Notes: a model not told the origin generated them from the letters alone. A stretch of DNA of 64,000 bases from Streptomyces sp. NBC_00102 (GCF_026343115.1 NZ_JAPEMC010000004.1:1-64000), one strand, 5' to 3'. Numbered from the stretch's first letter, positions 34,922-43,851 are shown. Numbers and translations: made by a program.

Positions 34922-36057
34922 GACGGGTCCGCCTTGCGCGCGTACTCGGGGAGGAAGAGCGAGTCCAGCGCGCCGTCGACGGCCTTCCGGTCGGGCACCA
35001 GGTTCTCCTCCACCAGGACCGGCGCGATCCGTTCGAGCACGGCGCGCTGCTCGTCGCCGGGAACGGGGGAGACGTCGAGTTCGGTTCGCTCGGTCAGCTG
35101 CTGCCGGGCGACCGCCTCGCTCACCTTGGACTCCTCGGCGAGCAGCCGTACGGCCTCGTCCGGGTGGGCGATGATCCAGGCCCGGGCCTTCTCGTAACCG
35201 TCCACGACCGTCTGGACCAGCTCCGGGTGCTTCTGCTCGAAGTCCGCCGAGACGTTGAGGAATCCGTACGAGTTGAAGGCGAGGTTCCGGTAGATCAGCC
35301 GGGAGCCGTTCTCGATCTGGCTCTGCGAGAGGTACGGGTCGAGACCCGCCCACGCGTCCACGTCACCCCGCTCCAGAGCCGTCCGCCCGTCCGCGTGCTG
35401 GAGGTTGACGACCGTGACGTCACCGGCGTCCAGCCCCGCGCTCTCCAGGGCCTGGAGCAGGAAGAAGTACGGGTCGGTGCCCTTCGTGACCGCCACCTTG
35501 TGGCCCTTCAGGTCCTTCACCGACCGCAGCGGCGAGCCCTTCGCGACGACCAGCGAGGACCACTCCGGCCTGCTGTACACGTCGACCGTGTGCAGCTCGG
35601 TCCCGTTGGCGCGGGCCAGGAGGGCGGGTGTGCCCGCGGTCGAACCGAAGTCGATCGCCCCGGCGCGGAGGTTCTCGTTGGCCTTGTTGCTGCCGAGGGA
35701 CTGGGTCCAGGTGACGGTCGCGTCCTGACCGGAGAGCGTGTCGCCGAGCCAGCCCTTCTCCTTCAGGACGAGGCTCTCCGGGTTGTAGTACGCCCAGTCG
35801 AGCCGGACGGTCACGGATCCGCCGCCGGTCTTGGCGTCGGCCGCCGCGGAGCCGTCCGCGGACTCGCCCGACACGCAGGCGGTGGCGGTCAGCAGGAGAC
35901 CGGCGAGGACGGCGACGGCGCGCAGCGGTCTCATGACGCCGGTGGCCGTGACGCCGGTACGCAGGGCGCCGGGATTCTCGGTGGCGGTGGTCGGGGCGGT
36001 TCTCACAGCGGTTCTCACAGCGGTTCTCACAGCGGTTCTCACGGAGGTGCCTCTCAT
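34918..36057 (-). CDS. ssuA: Sulfonate ABC transporter substrate-binding lipoprotein
   Basis: 379 aa from ATG 36057, or 338 aa from the in-frame ATG 35934. The second ATG directly begins a normal lipoprotein signal (RPLRAVAVLAGLLLTATAC, lipid Cys61 in the long numbering). The extra 41 residues contain four VRTA repeats encoded by a 12-bp minisatellite. SsuA/TauA-type features are DWAYYNPESLVLKEKGWL, GAIDFGSTAGTPALLA and GTDPYFFLLQALESAGL. It binds alkanesulfonates outside the cell for import. The long start has a GAGAGACAGG region upstream at 10 bp after the ATPase stop; the short one has no clear ribosome site. Confidence 0.86.
   Translation of the reverse strand: MRGTSVRTAVRTAVRTAVRTAPTTATENPGALRTGVTATGVMRPLRAVAVLAGLLLTATACVSGESADGSAAADAKTGGGSVTVRLDWAYYNPESLVLKEKGWLGDTLSGQDATVTWTQSLGSNKANENLRAGAIDFGSTAGTPALLARANGTELHTVDVYSRPEWSSLVVAKGSPLRSVKDLKGHKVAVTKGTDPYFFLLQALESAGLDAGDVTVVNLQHADGRTALERGDVDAWAGLDPYLSQSQIENGSRLIYRNLAFNSYGFLNVSADFEQKHPELVQTVVDGYEKARAWIIAHPDEAVRLLAEESKVSEAVARQQLTERTELDVSPVPGDEQRAVLERIAPVLVEENLVPDRKAVDGALDSLFLPEYARKADPS
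35997..36044. repeat. 12-bp minisatellite, four units
   Basis: CGGTTCTCACAG occurs four times in a row (the last unit ends CGG). In the minus-strand frame it encodes VRTA repeats in the N-terminal extension of the sulfonate-binding protein. Copy number in such arrays often varies between strains. Confidence 0.9.
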
Positions 36058-36067
36058 GGCCTGTCTC

Positions 36068-36943
36068 TCAGGGCTGGTGGGGACGGTCGGGGTCGCCGAC
36101 GCCGAGCCGGCGCAGCAGATCCGCTCTCAGCGGGACCAGCTGGGGATGCCCCCGCGGCCGGGGGCGCGCGACCGGTACGTCGATGCGGGCGGCGATCGTG
36201 GCGGCGGGCCCGGACCCGAGCAGCACGATCCGGTCCGCGAGGTGCAGCGCCTCGTCCACGTCGTGCGTGACCATCAGCACCGTGGTGCCCGCCGCTCGCT
36301 GCATCGCGTCCAGCAGGTCCTGCATCCGCATCCGGGTGAGCGCGTCGAGCGCCGCGAAGGGTTCGTCGAGCAGCAGTACGCCGGGCTCCCGCGCCAGGGC
36401 CCGGGCGAGCGCGGCCCGCTGCGCCATGCCGCCGGAGACCTGACCGGGGCGGTGCCCGCCGTACCCGTCCAGACCCACCTCGGTGAGCCGTCGGGCGACG
36501 GTGGCCCTCCCCTCCGCCCGGTCGGTACCTCTCGGCAGACCGAAGGCGACATTGGAGGACAGGGTGCGCCAGCGCATCAGCCGCGGGTCCTGGAACACCA
36601 CTGCCGTACGGGGATCGCCCGCGACGACGGACCGCCCGTCGACCAGCACCTCGCCGGACGTGGGCACGTCCAGCCCGCCGATCAACCTCAGCAGCGTGGA
36701 CTTGCCCGACCCGGACGGGCCGAGCACCGCGACCGTCTCGCCCGCCGCCAGGTCCAGATCGATTCCGGCCAGTACGCTCCGCGCCCGCCGTCCCTGTCCG
36801 AAGTCCCGCCCGACACCCCTCAGGGAGACGGCGGCGGCGCCGGTACGGGGCCGTACCTCGGACCCGGTCGGCTCGGGCCCGGTCACTTCCGGCGCCGCCA
36901 CATCCGGGCCCGTCACCGCCGGCGCGGAACCCGCCCGGGTCAC
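36068..36943 (-). CDS. ssuB: Sulfonate ABC transporter ATPase
   Basis: 291 aa. Walker [11 protein letters not shown]-loop VVFQDPRLMRWRTLSSNVAFG, signature VSGGMAQRAALARALA, Walker B VLLLDEPFAALD, and His in MVTHDVDEALHLAD. The Q-loop DPRLMRW and VSGGMAQR signature are typical of SsuB/TauB. An N-terminal Pro/Thr-rich extension of about 35 residues is unusual and may be non-essential. GTG 36943 overlaps the SsuD stop (GTGA). Confidence 0.9.
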   Translation of the reverse strand: MTRAGSAPAVTGPDVAAPEVTGPEPTGSEVRPRTGAAAVSLRGVGRDFGQGRRARSVLAGIDLDLAAGETVAVLGPSGSGKSTLLRLIGGLDVPTSGEVLVDGRSVVAGDPRTAVVFQDPRLMRWRTLSSNVAFGLPRGTDRAEGRATVARRLTEVGLDGYGGHRPGQVSGGMAQRAALARALAREPGVLLLDEPFAALDALTRMRMQDLLDAMQRAAGTTVLMVTHDVDEALHLADRIVLLGSGPAATIAARIDVPVARPRPRGHPQLVPLRADLLRRLGVGDPDRPHQP

Positions 36944-38088
36944 GGCCGCCCCGCGAACGGGACGATGGCCGAGGGAACGGTGGTGCTCGCGAACGGGTGC
37001 TGCCACAGCCCGCGCCGCGCGAGGACCGGCAGGACGCCCTCCCCGAACCAGTACGCCTCCTCCAGGTGCGGATAGCCGGAGAGGACGAACTCCTCGATGC
37101 CCAGGGCCTGGTACTCGGCGATCAGATCGGCGATCTCCTCGTGCGAACCGACCATGGCCGTGCCCGCACCGCCGCGCACCAGGCCGATACCTGCCCACAG
37201 GTTCGGATGGATCTCCAGCCCGTCCCGGCCGCCGCCGTGCAGCGCGAGCATCCGGTGCTGCCCCTCCGACTCGCTGCGCGCGAGGCCCTCCTGCACGGAC
37301 CGGATGGTCTGCTCGTCGAAGCCCGACAGCAACCGCCCCGCCTCGGCCCACGCCTGCTCGGAGGTGTCGCGTGCGATCACGTGGAGCCGGATGCCGAAGC
37401 GCACGGTCCGGCCCTCCTCGGCGGCGAGCTTCCTGATCCAGGCGATCTTCTCGGCGACGGCCGCGGGCGGCTCCCCCCAGGTGAGGTAGACGTCACTGTG
37501 CCGGGCCGCGACCACGCCCGCGGCGGGAGAAGAACCGCCGAAGTAGATCTCGGGTACCGGATCGGGCACCCGCGCCAGCTTGGCGTCCTCCACCCGCAGG
37601 TGCTCGCCCGCGTGGTCCACGCTCCTGCCCTGCCACAACTCCCGCACGATGTGCAGGAATTCGCCGGTCCGCGCGTACCGGCCGTCCTTGTCGAGGAAGT
37701 CGCCGTAGGCGCGCTGCTCGTGGCTCTCGCCGCCGGTGACGATGTTCAGCAACAGCCGGTTTCCGGTGAGCCGTTGGTACGTGGACGCCATCTGCGCCGC
37801 GAGGGTCGGCGACACGGAGCCGGGCCGGAAGGCCACCAGGAACTTGAGGCGTTCGGTGTGCTGGCTGATCAGGGCCGTGGTGAGCCAGGCGTCCTCGCAC
37901 CAGGCGCCCGTCGGGGTCAACGCGCCGACGAAGCCGAGCTGTTCGGCCGCGAGCGCGATCTGCGTGAGGTAGGGGACGCTCGGCGGACGGTCACCGCCCG
38001 CCGCCGTGACGGGCGTACCGTGACCGCCTCCCACCACGTGCCGGCTGTCGCCGTTGGTGGGGAGGAACCAGTGGAACGTGAGAGACAT
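36940..38088 (-). CDS. ssuD: FMNH2-dependent alkanesulfonate monooxygenase
   Basis: 382 aa, the usual SsuD length. Splits C1-Cn alkanesulfonates to sulfite and aldehyde using FMNH2 and O2. SsuD signatures: FHWFLPTNGDSR, LTPTGAWCEDAWL (active-site Cys), FLVAFRPGSVSPTLAAQMASTY, NIVTGGESHEQRAYGDFLDKDGRY, IYFGGSSPAA, and the C-terminal FVLSGYPHLEEAYWFGEGVLP. ATG 38088. Its FMNH2 should come from the reductase at 40074-39511 in the same operon. Sulfite then feeds cysteine synthesis. Confidence 0.95.
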   Translation of the reverse strand: MSLTFHWFLPTNGDSRHVVGGGHGTPVTAAGGDRPPSVPYLTQIALAAEQLGFVGALTPTGAWCEDAWLTTALISQHTERLKFLVAFRPGSVSPTLAAQMASTYQRLTGNRLLLNIVTGGESHEQRAYGDFLDKDGRYARTGEFLHIVRELWQGRSVDHAGEHLRVEDAKLARVPDPVPEIYFGGSSPAAGVVAARHSDVYLTWGEPPAAVAEKIAWIRKLAAEEGRTVRFGIRLHVIARDTSEQAWAEAGRLLSGFDEQTIRSVQEGLARSESEGQHRMLALHGGGRDGLEIHPNLWAGIGLVRGGAGTAMVGSHEEIADLIAEYQALGIEEFVLSGYPHLEEAYWFGEGVLPVLARRGLWQHPFASTTVPSAIVPFAGRP

Positions 38089-38197
38089 GGGAGAACCCTT
38101 TCGGTGCGGGGAGCCGGGGAGCCGGGGAGCGGGGGATTCGGGGAGTCGGGAGCCGGGGAACCGAGGTCCCGGCGGGCCGTCGGGCCGCCGGGACCGC

Positions 38198-39427
38198 TCA
38201 GAGGAGCCCGTGGCGGGGCGGCCGGGTGCCGTTGAGTGCCCAGCGACCCAGGTGCTGCACCTTCCAGCGCGTCGGGTCGTGCAGGGTGTGGGTCCGGGCA
38301 TCGCGCCAGTGCCGATGCAGATTCAGGGAGTCGAGCGCCGCACGGGTGCCCGCCACCTCGAAGAGCGCCGAGCCGGTCTCGACCGCGGCTTCGGCGGCGA
38401 CGACCTTGGCCGCCGCCACCGCGAGGGATGCCTCGGCGGCGGAGTCGTCGGTGAGATCGGCCTCCGCGCGGTCGACCGCGCGTGCCGCCTCCGCGAGCAG
38501 GGCGTCGGACGACCGTACGCGCAAGGACAGTTCGCCGAACCGCTGGATGAGGAGCGGGTCTTCGGACGCCTTCTCCACTCCGCTCTCGAACCAGGGCCGG
38601 CTCTTCGTCCGGACGAACGCGGCGGCCTCCTCCAGAGCCCCCGCCGCGATCCCCGCGTCGATGGCGGCGTGCAGCAACTGGGCGACGGCGCCGTGCAACT
38701 GCGGCCCGCGGAAGGTCAGGTGGTGCGGCACCACCCGGTCGGCCGGCACCCGGACGCCGTCGAGCCGGACCGACCCGCTCGCGGTCGTGCGCTGCCCCAT
38801 GCCGTCCCAGTCGTCCACCACGGTGACACCGGCCGCGGAGCGCGGCACGTAGGCCACCCACAGCTCCTCGTCCTCGCCCCGGGCCAGCACGGGTATCCAG
38901 TGCGCGTAGAGGGCCCCGGTCGAGTAGTGCTTCCGGCCGGTCAGCAGGAAGCCGCCGTCCCCGTCGGCCGTGAGCCGCGTCCGGATGTCCTGGACGTGCT
39001 TCGTACCCGCCTCGGACTGGGCGTTGCCGAGACGGTGGCCGGCCAGTACCTCGCCGAAGAAGAACCGGCGCTGGTCCTCGCTGCCCCGGGCGCGCAGCAC
39101 GTTGACGTACACGAAGTGGCTCTGCGGGATCTGCGCGAGGCTGGCGTCGGCCGAGGCGAGGGTCCGTACGACACGGGCCAGGGTGGTGTGACGTACTCCG
39201 GCTCCGCCGTACGCCCCGGGCACGGTGATGCCGAGAAGGCCGGAGGAGGAGAGGCGGTCGAGCTCCGCGTGCGGCAGCCGGCGCTCCGAGTCCCGGGCGG
39301 CGGCCCCCGGGCGGAACTCCGCGGCCAGTTCGGACGCGAGGGCGAGCGCCTCCGCGTCGTCGCGGACGACATGGGCTGCGGACGGACCGCCGTCGGAGAC
39401 GGGAGGAGGTGCGGCGGAAACGGTCAT
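38198..39427 (-). CDS. SfnB-type acyl-CoA-dehydrogenase-like flavin enzyme
   Basis: 409 aa with acyl-CoA dehydrogenase fold. Matches the sulfur-acquisition oxidoreductase (SfnB) and DszC group: GLLGITVPGAYGGAGV, LASADASLAQIPQSHFVYVNVL, AQSEAGTKHVQDIRT, GRKHYSTGALYAHWIPV. The HFVYVN loop and STGALYA replace the typical acyl-CoA catalytic features, as in FMNH2-using sulfur oxygenases. In Pseudomonas such genes work with sulfonate and dimethylsulfone use. It lies 83 bp downstream of the reductase and 109 bp upstream of SsuD. Exact substrate is unknown. Confidence 0.86.
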   Translation of the reverse strand: MTVSAAPPPVSDGGPSAAHVVRDDAEALALASELAAEFRPGAAARDSERRLPHAELDRLSSSGLLGITVPGAYGGAGVRHTTLARVVRTLASADASLAQIPQSHFVYVNVLRARGSEDQRRFFFGEVLAGHRLGNAQSEAGTKHVQDIRTRLTADGDGGFLLTGRKHYSTGALYAHWIPVLARGEDEELWVAYVPRSAAGVTVVDDWDGMGQRTTASGSVRLDGVRVPADRVVPHHLTFRGPQLHGAVAQLLHAAIDAGIAAGALEEAAAFVRTKSRPWFESGVEKASEDPLLIQRFGELSLRVRSSDALLAEAARAVDRAEADLTDDSAAEASLAVAAAKVVAAEAAVETGSALFEVAGTRAALDSLNLHRHWRDARTHTLHDPTRWKVQHLGRWALNGTRPPRHGLL

Positions 39428-39510
39428 CGGGACTCCGGAGGGTCGGGTGCGGGGGTGCAGGCGTGTGGGCGTTGGTACGGGCGGGCGGGTGCCCCCGTCC
39501 CCCGCCCGGA

Positions 39511-40074
39511 TCACCCGGCGGCGTACAGGGAGCGGCGAGGTGCGGCCGCGGAGAGGGCGGCGGAGAACTGGTCGACGATGCCGTACAGCGGCGCGGCGGC
39601 CGGGGCGGCCAAGGTGACCTGGCCGTCCGGCGAGGCGGAGACGTCCTTGTCGAGGACGAACCACCCCTGGGTGATGTGGCCCGCGCCCATGGAGTTGAGC
39701 ACCGGGCGCAGGGCGTAGTCGACGGCGAGGACGTGTGCGACGGACCCGCCGGTGGCCAGCGGCAGCACCGTCTTCCCAGCCAGCGCGTACTGCGGGAGCA
39801 GGTCCAGCAGTGCCTTGAGGAGCCCGGAGTAGGCGGCCTTGTAGACGGGCGTGCCGATGACCAGACCGTCCGCCCGCTCCACCAGCGCCGCCACCCTGGC
39901 GATGGCCGGATGGCCCGGGTCGGCCCCCAGCAGGGCCTGCGCGGGAAGGTCGCGCACATCGAGCGCGACGACCTCGTGCCGGTCCGCCTCCAGGCGGGCA
40001 TCGAGATGGCGCAGCAGCCGGGAGGTGCGGGAAGTGGCGGAAGGACTGCCGGACACGGACAGGACGAAGGCCAT
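39511..40074 (-). CDS. NADPH-dependent FMN reductase
   Basis: 187 aa, the size of SsuE/MsuE. Flavodoxin-like fold: VLSVSGSPSATSRTSRLL, ADGLVIGTPVYKAAYSGLLKALLDLLPQYALAGKTVLPLATGG. The GTPVYKAAYSGLLKA segment is the SsuE signature. Supplies FMNH2 to SsuD and probably the other flavin oxygenases of the window. ATG 40074 with GGAG. First structural gene of the sulfonate operon, 456 bp behind the leader peptide. Confidence 0.92.
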   Translation of the reverse strand: MAFVLSVSGSPSATSRTSRLLRHLDARLEADRHEVVALDVRDLPAQALLGADPGHPAIARVAALVERADGLVIGTPVYKAAYSGLLKALLDLLPQYALAGKTVLPLATGGSVAHVLAVDYALRPVLNSMGAGHITQGWFVLDKDVSASPDGQVTLAAPAAAPLYGIVDQFSAALSAAAPRRSLYAAG

Positions 40075-40530
40075 CGGAACTCCAGAGAACGGCACCGGCG
40101 CGGGGGCGGCCGGGGCAGGGGGAACGGTCGGAGGGCAGGGCGCCGGCCGGCGGCGCAGGGCGGCAGGGGCGCAGTGGGCCACGCGGGACGACACGGCGCG
40201 GGCGGACGCGGAGCACGGACACCGGCCGGAGCGTGCGGCAGGAGCTCGTGAACGGGCGGCGCTGCCCGCACGGCGATCGGGAAACCTGTGCACCTACGGC
40301 GTGTCCACGGCAAGGTATGGGCTGCGCCGCGGCGCACCGGACGACGCGAACGCGACCACCGCGGAAGTCGTCACCGGACGTCGGACGTGGACGCGACGGT
40401 GGCGCCCCGCCCCCGCACACCACCGGTGCGTACCGCCGCGCCGAGGCACTCGCGGGGCATGGGGCAAGGGTGCGGCGCAGGAGGCGGACCGGGCGGGAGG
40501 AGACCCCCGGGACTCGCTACGGCAGGAAGG
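40075..40530. other. 456-bp region between leader peptide and sulfonate operon
   Basis: No gene with credible start is seen. Its length is large for a simple spacer and fits an attenuator with alternative hairpins, but I could not fold it by hand. Confidence 0.45.
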
Positions 40531-40638
40531 TCAGCGGCCGTGGCCGGGACGACAACCGTGGCAGGGGCGACAGACGGCGCTGGAGACACGCGCGAGGTCG
40601 ACATGGCGCCGCCGCGTGAGGTCCACTCGCTTGTCCAT
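40531..40638 (-). CDS. Leader peptide, HVDL...SSAVC tail, upstream of sulfonate operon
   Basis: 35 aa from ATG 40638 (GTG two codons earlier is possible). Contains RRRHVDLARVSSAVCRP, nearly identical to the tail of the ORF at 9199-9348 and related to 8026-7871, then two more Cys (CHGC). This fits the Streptomyces putative leader-peptide family as I remember it. The only downstream genes in this direction are sulfonate genes, and a LysR regulator is divergent. Inferred role: Cys-responsive translational attenuator. Confidence 0.65.
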   Translation of the reverse strand: MDKRVDLTRRRHVDLARVSSAVCRPCHGCRPGHGR

Positions 40639-40903
40639 GGTCACCGATCCGCTGGGAGGAGGTGGAGCTTGTCCGGCCGGGTCCGGGCCCACCCGACCAG
40701 CGGGGAACCCGTACCACCGGGGAACGCGGTCCGCGCGGCCCTCGTGGCCGCCGACTGTCCGTTCCTGTCTGGGAGCGTACCGGCAGTCGGGGCACGGGTG
40801 GGAGTCGGTATCGGCGAACCGTTGATAGGGTTTCCCTCTCACCTTTCCCTCCGGCTGCGGCTGTTGACGCTTCCGTCGGGTCGCCCCTCACGGAGGACGA
40901 GCC

Positions 40904-41848
40904 ATGCGCATCGAACAGCTGGAGTGCATCGCGGCGGTGACGAGAACCGGCTCGCTGCGCCGCGCCGCCGGTGAACTGCACCTCTCCCAGCCCGCGTTGA
41001 GCGAGACGGTACGCAACCTGGAGCGCGAGCTGGGCGTCGACCTGCTGGACCGCCGCCGGTCCGGTGCCCGGATCAGCGAACAGGGCCGGGAACTCCTGCC
41101 GCACATCGTCGAGGTGCTGGAGTCGGTGGACCGACTGCGCCGGGCCGCCCACGACCAGCACCACAGCAGCCGGACCGTGCGGGTCGGCACGGTGAACGCG
41201 GCGACGGTGCCGCTGCTGATGCCCGCGATGCGGGACTTCCGGTCCACCCACCCCGCCACCCAGGTCGAGGTCATCGGGACGCAGCAGGAGGACATCCACC
41301 GGGGGCTGCGGGAAGGCGCGTTCGACCTCGGGCTCGTCAATTATCTTTTGGGCGACGACACTCCACCGGACATGGAGACCACCGAGCTGCTGCGCGGACG
41401 GCCCGTGGTCTGCATGCGGCCGGACAGCCCGCTCGCCGGCCGGGAGGTGGTGACCCCGGAGGACCTGCTCACCGAACCGCTGATCGGCATGCGCCCCGGC
41501 TATGTCATGCACCGCTACACCCACCGGCTGCTGGAGGGGCGTGGGCTGTCGTTCAGCTATGCGACGGACGGTGCGGAGCTCGGCAAACTGATGGTCGCCG
41601 AGGGGCTCGGAGTGACCGTGCTGCCCGACTTCAGTGTGTCCGGGGACCCGTTGGAGCGGGCCGGGGTGCTCGTCTCCCGGCCGCTGTCGGACGACGCGAC
41701 GAGGGTGCTGGTCGTTGTCCAGCGCCCCCGAAGCGGCTCCTTTCCGCGCGCGGCCCGCGAGTTGCGGTCCACGCTGCTCGTACGCGCCGCGCGGTACGCG
41801 AGACTGCGGACGGGCGACGAGGCGGCCGAGGAGCAGGGCGGCCGGTGA
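40904..41848 (+). CDS. LysR-family regulator of sulfonate operon
   Basis: 314 aa. Winged-helix domain at 1-60 (MRIEQLECIAAVTRTGSLRR, LHLSQPALSETVRNLERELG), then a LysR substrate domain (TVRVGTVNAATVPLLMPAM...). Divergent from the sulfonate genes; the 265-bp gap and leader fit a shared control region. Cbl/CysB-type control of ssu genes in other bacteria is also by LysR proteins, but sequence does not show which effector is bound. A run of rare AT-rich codons (AAT TAT CTT TTG, near 41338) is out of style with its surroundings. Confidence 0.9.
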   Translation: MRIEQLECIAAVTRTGSLRRAAGELHLSQPALSETVRNLERELGVDLLDRRRSGARISEQGRELLPHIVEVLESVDRLRRAAHDQHHSSRTVRVGTVNAATVPLLMPAMRDFRSTHPATQVEVIGTQQEDIHRGLREGAFDLGLVNYLLGDDTPPDMETTELLRGRPVVCMRPDSPLAGREVVTPEDLLTEPLIGMRPGYVMHRYTHRLLEGRGLSFSYATDGAELGKLMVAEGLGVTVLPDFSVSGDPLERAGVLVSRPLSDDATRVLVVVQRPRSGSFPRAARELRSTLLVRAARYARLRTGDEAAEEQGGR

Positions 41849-41914
41849 CGGCCGGACCAGGGCACCGGCCGCGCCTCAGGACGCGGGACGGCGCCGGCGC
41901 ACCCCGGGAGCCGG

Positions 41915-42988
41915 TCACGGTAGGGGCGCCGGACGTGGGACGCGCGGGTCGGTGACGGACCGGCAGCGGGTCCACCCGCCCGCCTCCACCGCCGGGTGCG
42001 GGATCTCCACCGGGCGCCCGGCGGGTTCGCCGAGACCGTGGGCGGCCGTGAAGGCGTCGTCGTACACCGTGCCGAGATACCGTTCGGGCCCGTCCGGGAA
42101 CACCGTGACGACGACCGCCTCCGGGTGCGTACGGGCCGCCCAGGCGGACACGAGGGCGACGGCTCCGGTACTCCATCCGCCGCTGACGAAATTCCCCGAC
42201 GCGAGCCGCCGGCAGGCGTGTACGGCCTCGGCCGGTCCGACCCAGTGGACCTCGTCGAACGCCGCGTACAGGACGTTGCGCGGCCGGATGCTGCTGCCCA
42301 GGCCGCGCATCAGGCGGGGGCGGGCCGGCGGACCGAAGATCGTCGAGCCCGTCGCGTCCACCCCGATGAGCCGCAGGCCGGGCAGGCGCCGGCGGAGCGG
42401 TCCGGCGATCCCGGCGCTGTGGCCTCCCGAGCCGACACTGCACACGAGGATGTCGATCCGGTCGAGCCGGTCGGTCAGTTCGGACGCGAGTGAGACGTAT
42501 CCGGCCGCGTTGTCGGGGTTGCCGTACTGATCGGGCCAGTAGGCCCCGGGCGTCCGCCGAAGCAACTCGTGGAGCCGGAGCAGCCGGGCAGCCTGCCAGC
42601 CGCCTTCTCGCGCCGGACGGTCCACGAAATCCAGCCGGGCACCGTAGGCGCGCAGCAACTTCCTCAACGGTGGTTCGAGTTCGGCGTCCACCACCAGGGT
42701 GACCGGGTGTCCCAGGGCCTGCCCCGCGAAGGCGAGCCCGATCCCGAGCGTGCCGGAGGTCGACTCCATCACCGGCGCACCGGGCGGCAGTTCACCGCGC
42801 GCCCTGGCGCCCAGCAGCATCGAGACCGCCGGTCGCGCCTTCATGCCCCCGACGCCCAGCCCTTCGAGCTTCGCCCAGAATCCCGGGTGCGGCCCCGCGA
42901 GATCGGTGGTGACGCGGGCCAGCGGGCTCTGTCCCACGAGGCCGAGCAGCGCACGGTTCTCGACCGGGGCGCGGACGGCCGTGGTCAC
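41915..42988 (-). CDS. PLP-dependent cysteine synthase-like (SbnA-type?) enzyme
   Basis: 357 aa, fold-type II. PLP Lys50 lies in LGVGGMKARPA, not the standard GGSVKDR; the substrate loop is ESTSGTLGIGLAFAG and the phosphate loop SVGSGGHSAGI. These changes set it apart from CysK and the enzyme at 7625-6600, and resemble SbnA-like enzymes making 2,3-diaminopropionate precursors or related metallophore amino acids. GTG 42988 overlaps the stop of the DUF364 gene (GTGA). Both genes sit behind a Fur/Zur-type box. The product is unknown. Confidence 0.82.
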   Translation of the reverse strand: MTTAVRAPVENRALLGLVGQSPLARVTTDLAGPHPGFWAKLEGLGVGGMKARPAVSMLLGARARGELPPGAPVMESTSGTLGIGLAFAGQALGHPVTLVVDAELEPPLRKLLRAYGARLDFVDRPAREGGWQAARLLRLHELLRRTPGAYWPDQYGNPDNAAGYVSLASELTDRLDRIDILVCSVGSGGHSAGIAGPLRRRLPGLRLIGVDATGSTIFGPPARPRLMRGLGSSIRPRNVLYAAFDEVHWVGPAEAVHACRRLASGNFVSGGWSTGAVALVSAWAARTHPEAVVVTVFPDGPERYLGTVYDDAFTAAHGLGEPAGRPVEIPHPAVEAGGWTRCRSVTDPRVPRPAPLP

Positions 42989-43851
42989 GGAGTGCCTCCG
43001 GTGTGTCCGCCGTAGAGGTGCACGGTGCCGGGGCCGCCGTCGAGCCAGAAGAACGGATACGGCTCCGCGCAGACCGCCGCGACGCCCGCCCCGACGAGCC
43101 GGGGCAGGATCGCGCTGCCGGTCTGGGCGAACATCACCAGCGGCTTGCCCCACCGCCCGGCGTGGATGCGCAACTCCTCGAACGTGCCGTTCCCCAGGGT
43201 CATTCCGGAGGCGAGCACGGCGTCGCAGTGTTCCAGGGCCGCGAACGCGTCCGTCGTCACGGCCTCGCCCCACTCCGTGGTGCCGCCCTTGAGATCGCAC
43301 GGGACGTAGCCGAGTCCGCGCATGCGCAAGGCCTCCAGCAGGGAGTTGACGACCCCCACCACCAACACCGTTCTCCCTGGCGGGAGTCGCAGCAGACTCA
43401 CCACGGCTCGTGCCCTCGCCCGCGATCTCACCAGCGAACTACCACCAGGAAGAGCCCAGTTCCTCGCACCGGACGTGGCGCCGTGCGGAAGGACGTGCAT
43501 CAGATAGGCGTCCAGGGCGGCCACGCGGACCGGTCGGAGAGGATGTGAGAGCAGACTACGGGCATGTGAGCCCGCACAATCCGCCACCACGTCGCCGGGC
43601 AGCGCACCCGGCTCCACCGCGCACGAACCCACCGCACCTGCCAGTCGCAGGCTCAACACCTCATTGCGGTAGCCGGTGTTCCGTCCGTCGTGGTGCACGG
43701 CCTGGTGCGTGGTGAACGCCGAGGCGATCCGCAGGGACTCCGGGAGGGGGCCGAACTCCCCGGCGAGGACCCGCTCGACGAGCTCGGGGTACGAGCCCGC
43801 GCGCGCTCGGGGGCCGGTCACGGCCGGACCCGCGTCCATCAAGGGGGCCAT
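42985..43851 (-). CDS. Rossmann-like DUF364 protein (putative heavy-metal chelation)
   Basis: 288 aa. The C-terminal two thirds fit the DUF364/PF04016 Rossmann-like domain that Pfam calls putative heavy-metal chelation: TVLVVGVVNSLLEALRMRGLGYVPCDLK, TDAFAALEHCDAVLASGMTLGNGTFEEL, GKPLVMFAQTGSAILPRLVGAGVAAV. ATG 43851 follows GGAGAC; the frame extends upstream but with no better start. Coupled to the PLP enzyme. A Fur-family operator lies 85 bp before the start. Inferred to make or handle a metal ligand under metal limitation; no transporter is adjacent. Confidence 0.8.
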   Translation of the reverse strand: MAPLMDAGPAVTGPRARAGSYPELVERVLAGEFGPLPESLRIASAFTTHQAVHHDGRNTGYRNEVLSLRLAGAVGSCAVEPGALPGDVVADCAGSHARSLLSHPLRPVRVAALDAYLMHVLPHGATSGARNWALPGGSSLVRSRARARAVVSLLRLPPGRTVLVVGVVNSLLEALRMRGLGYVPCDLKGGTTEWGEAVTTDAFAALEHCDAVLASGMTLGNGTFEELRIHAGRWGKPLVMFAQTGSAILPRLVGAGVAAVCAEPYPFFWLDGGPGTVHLYGGHTGGTP

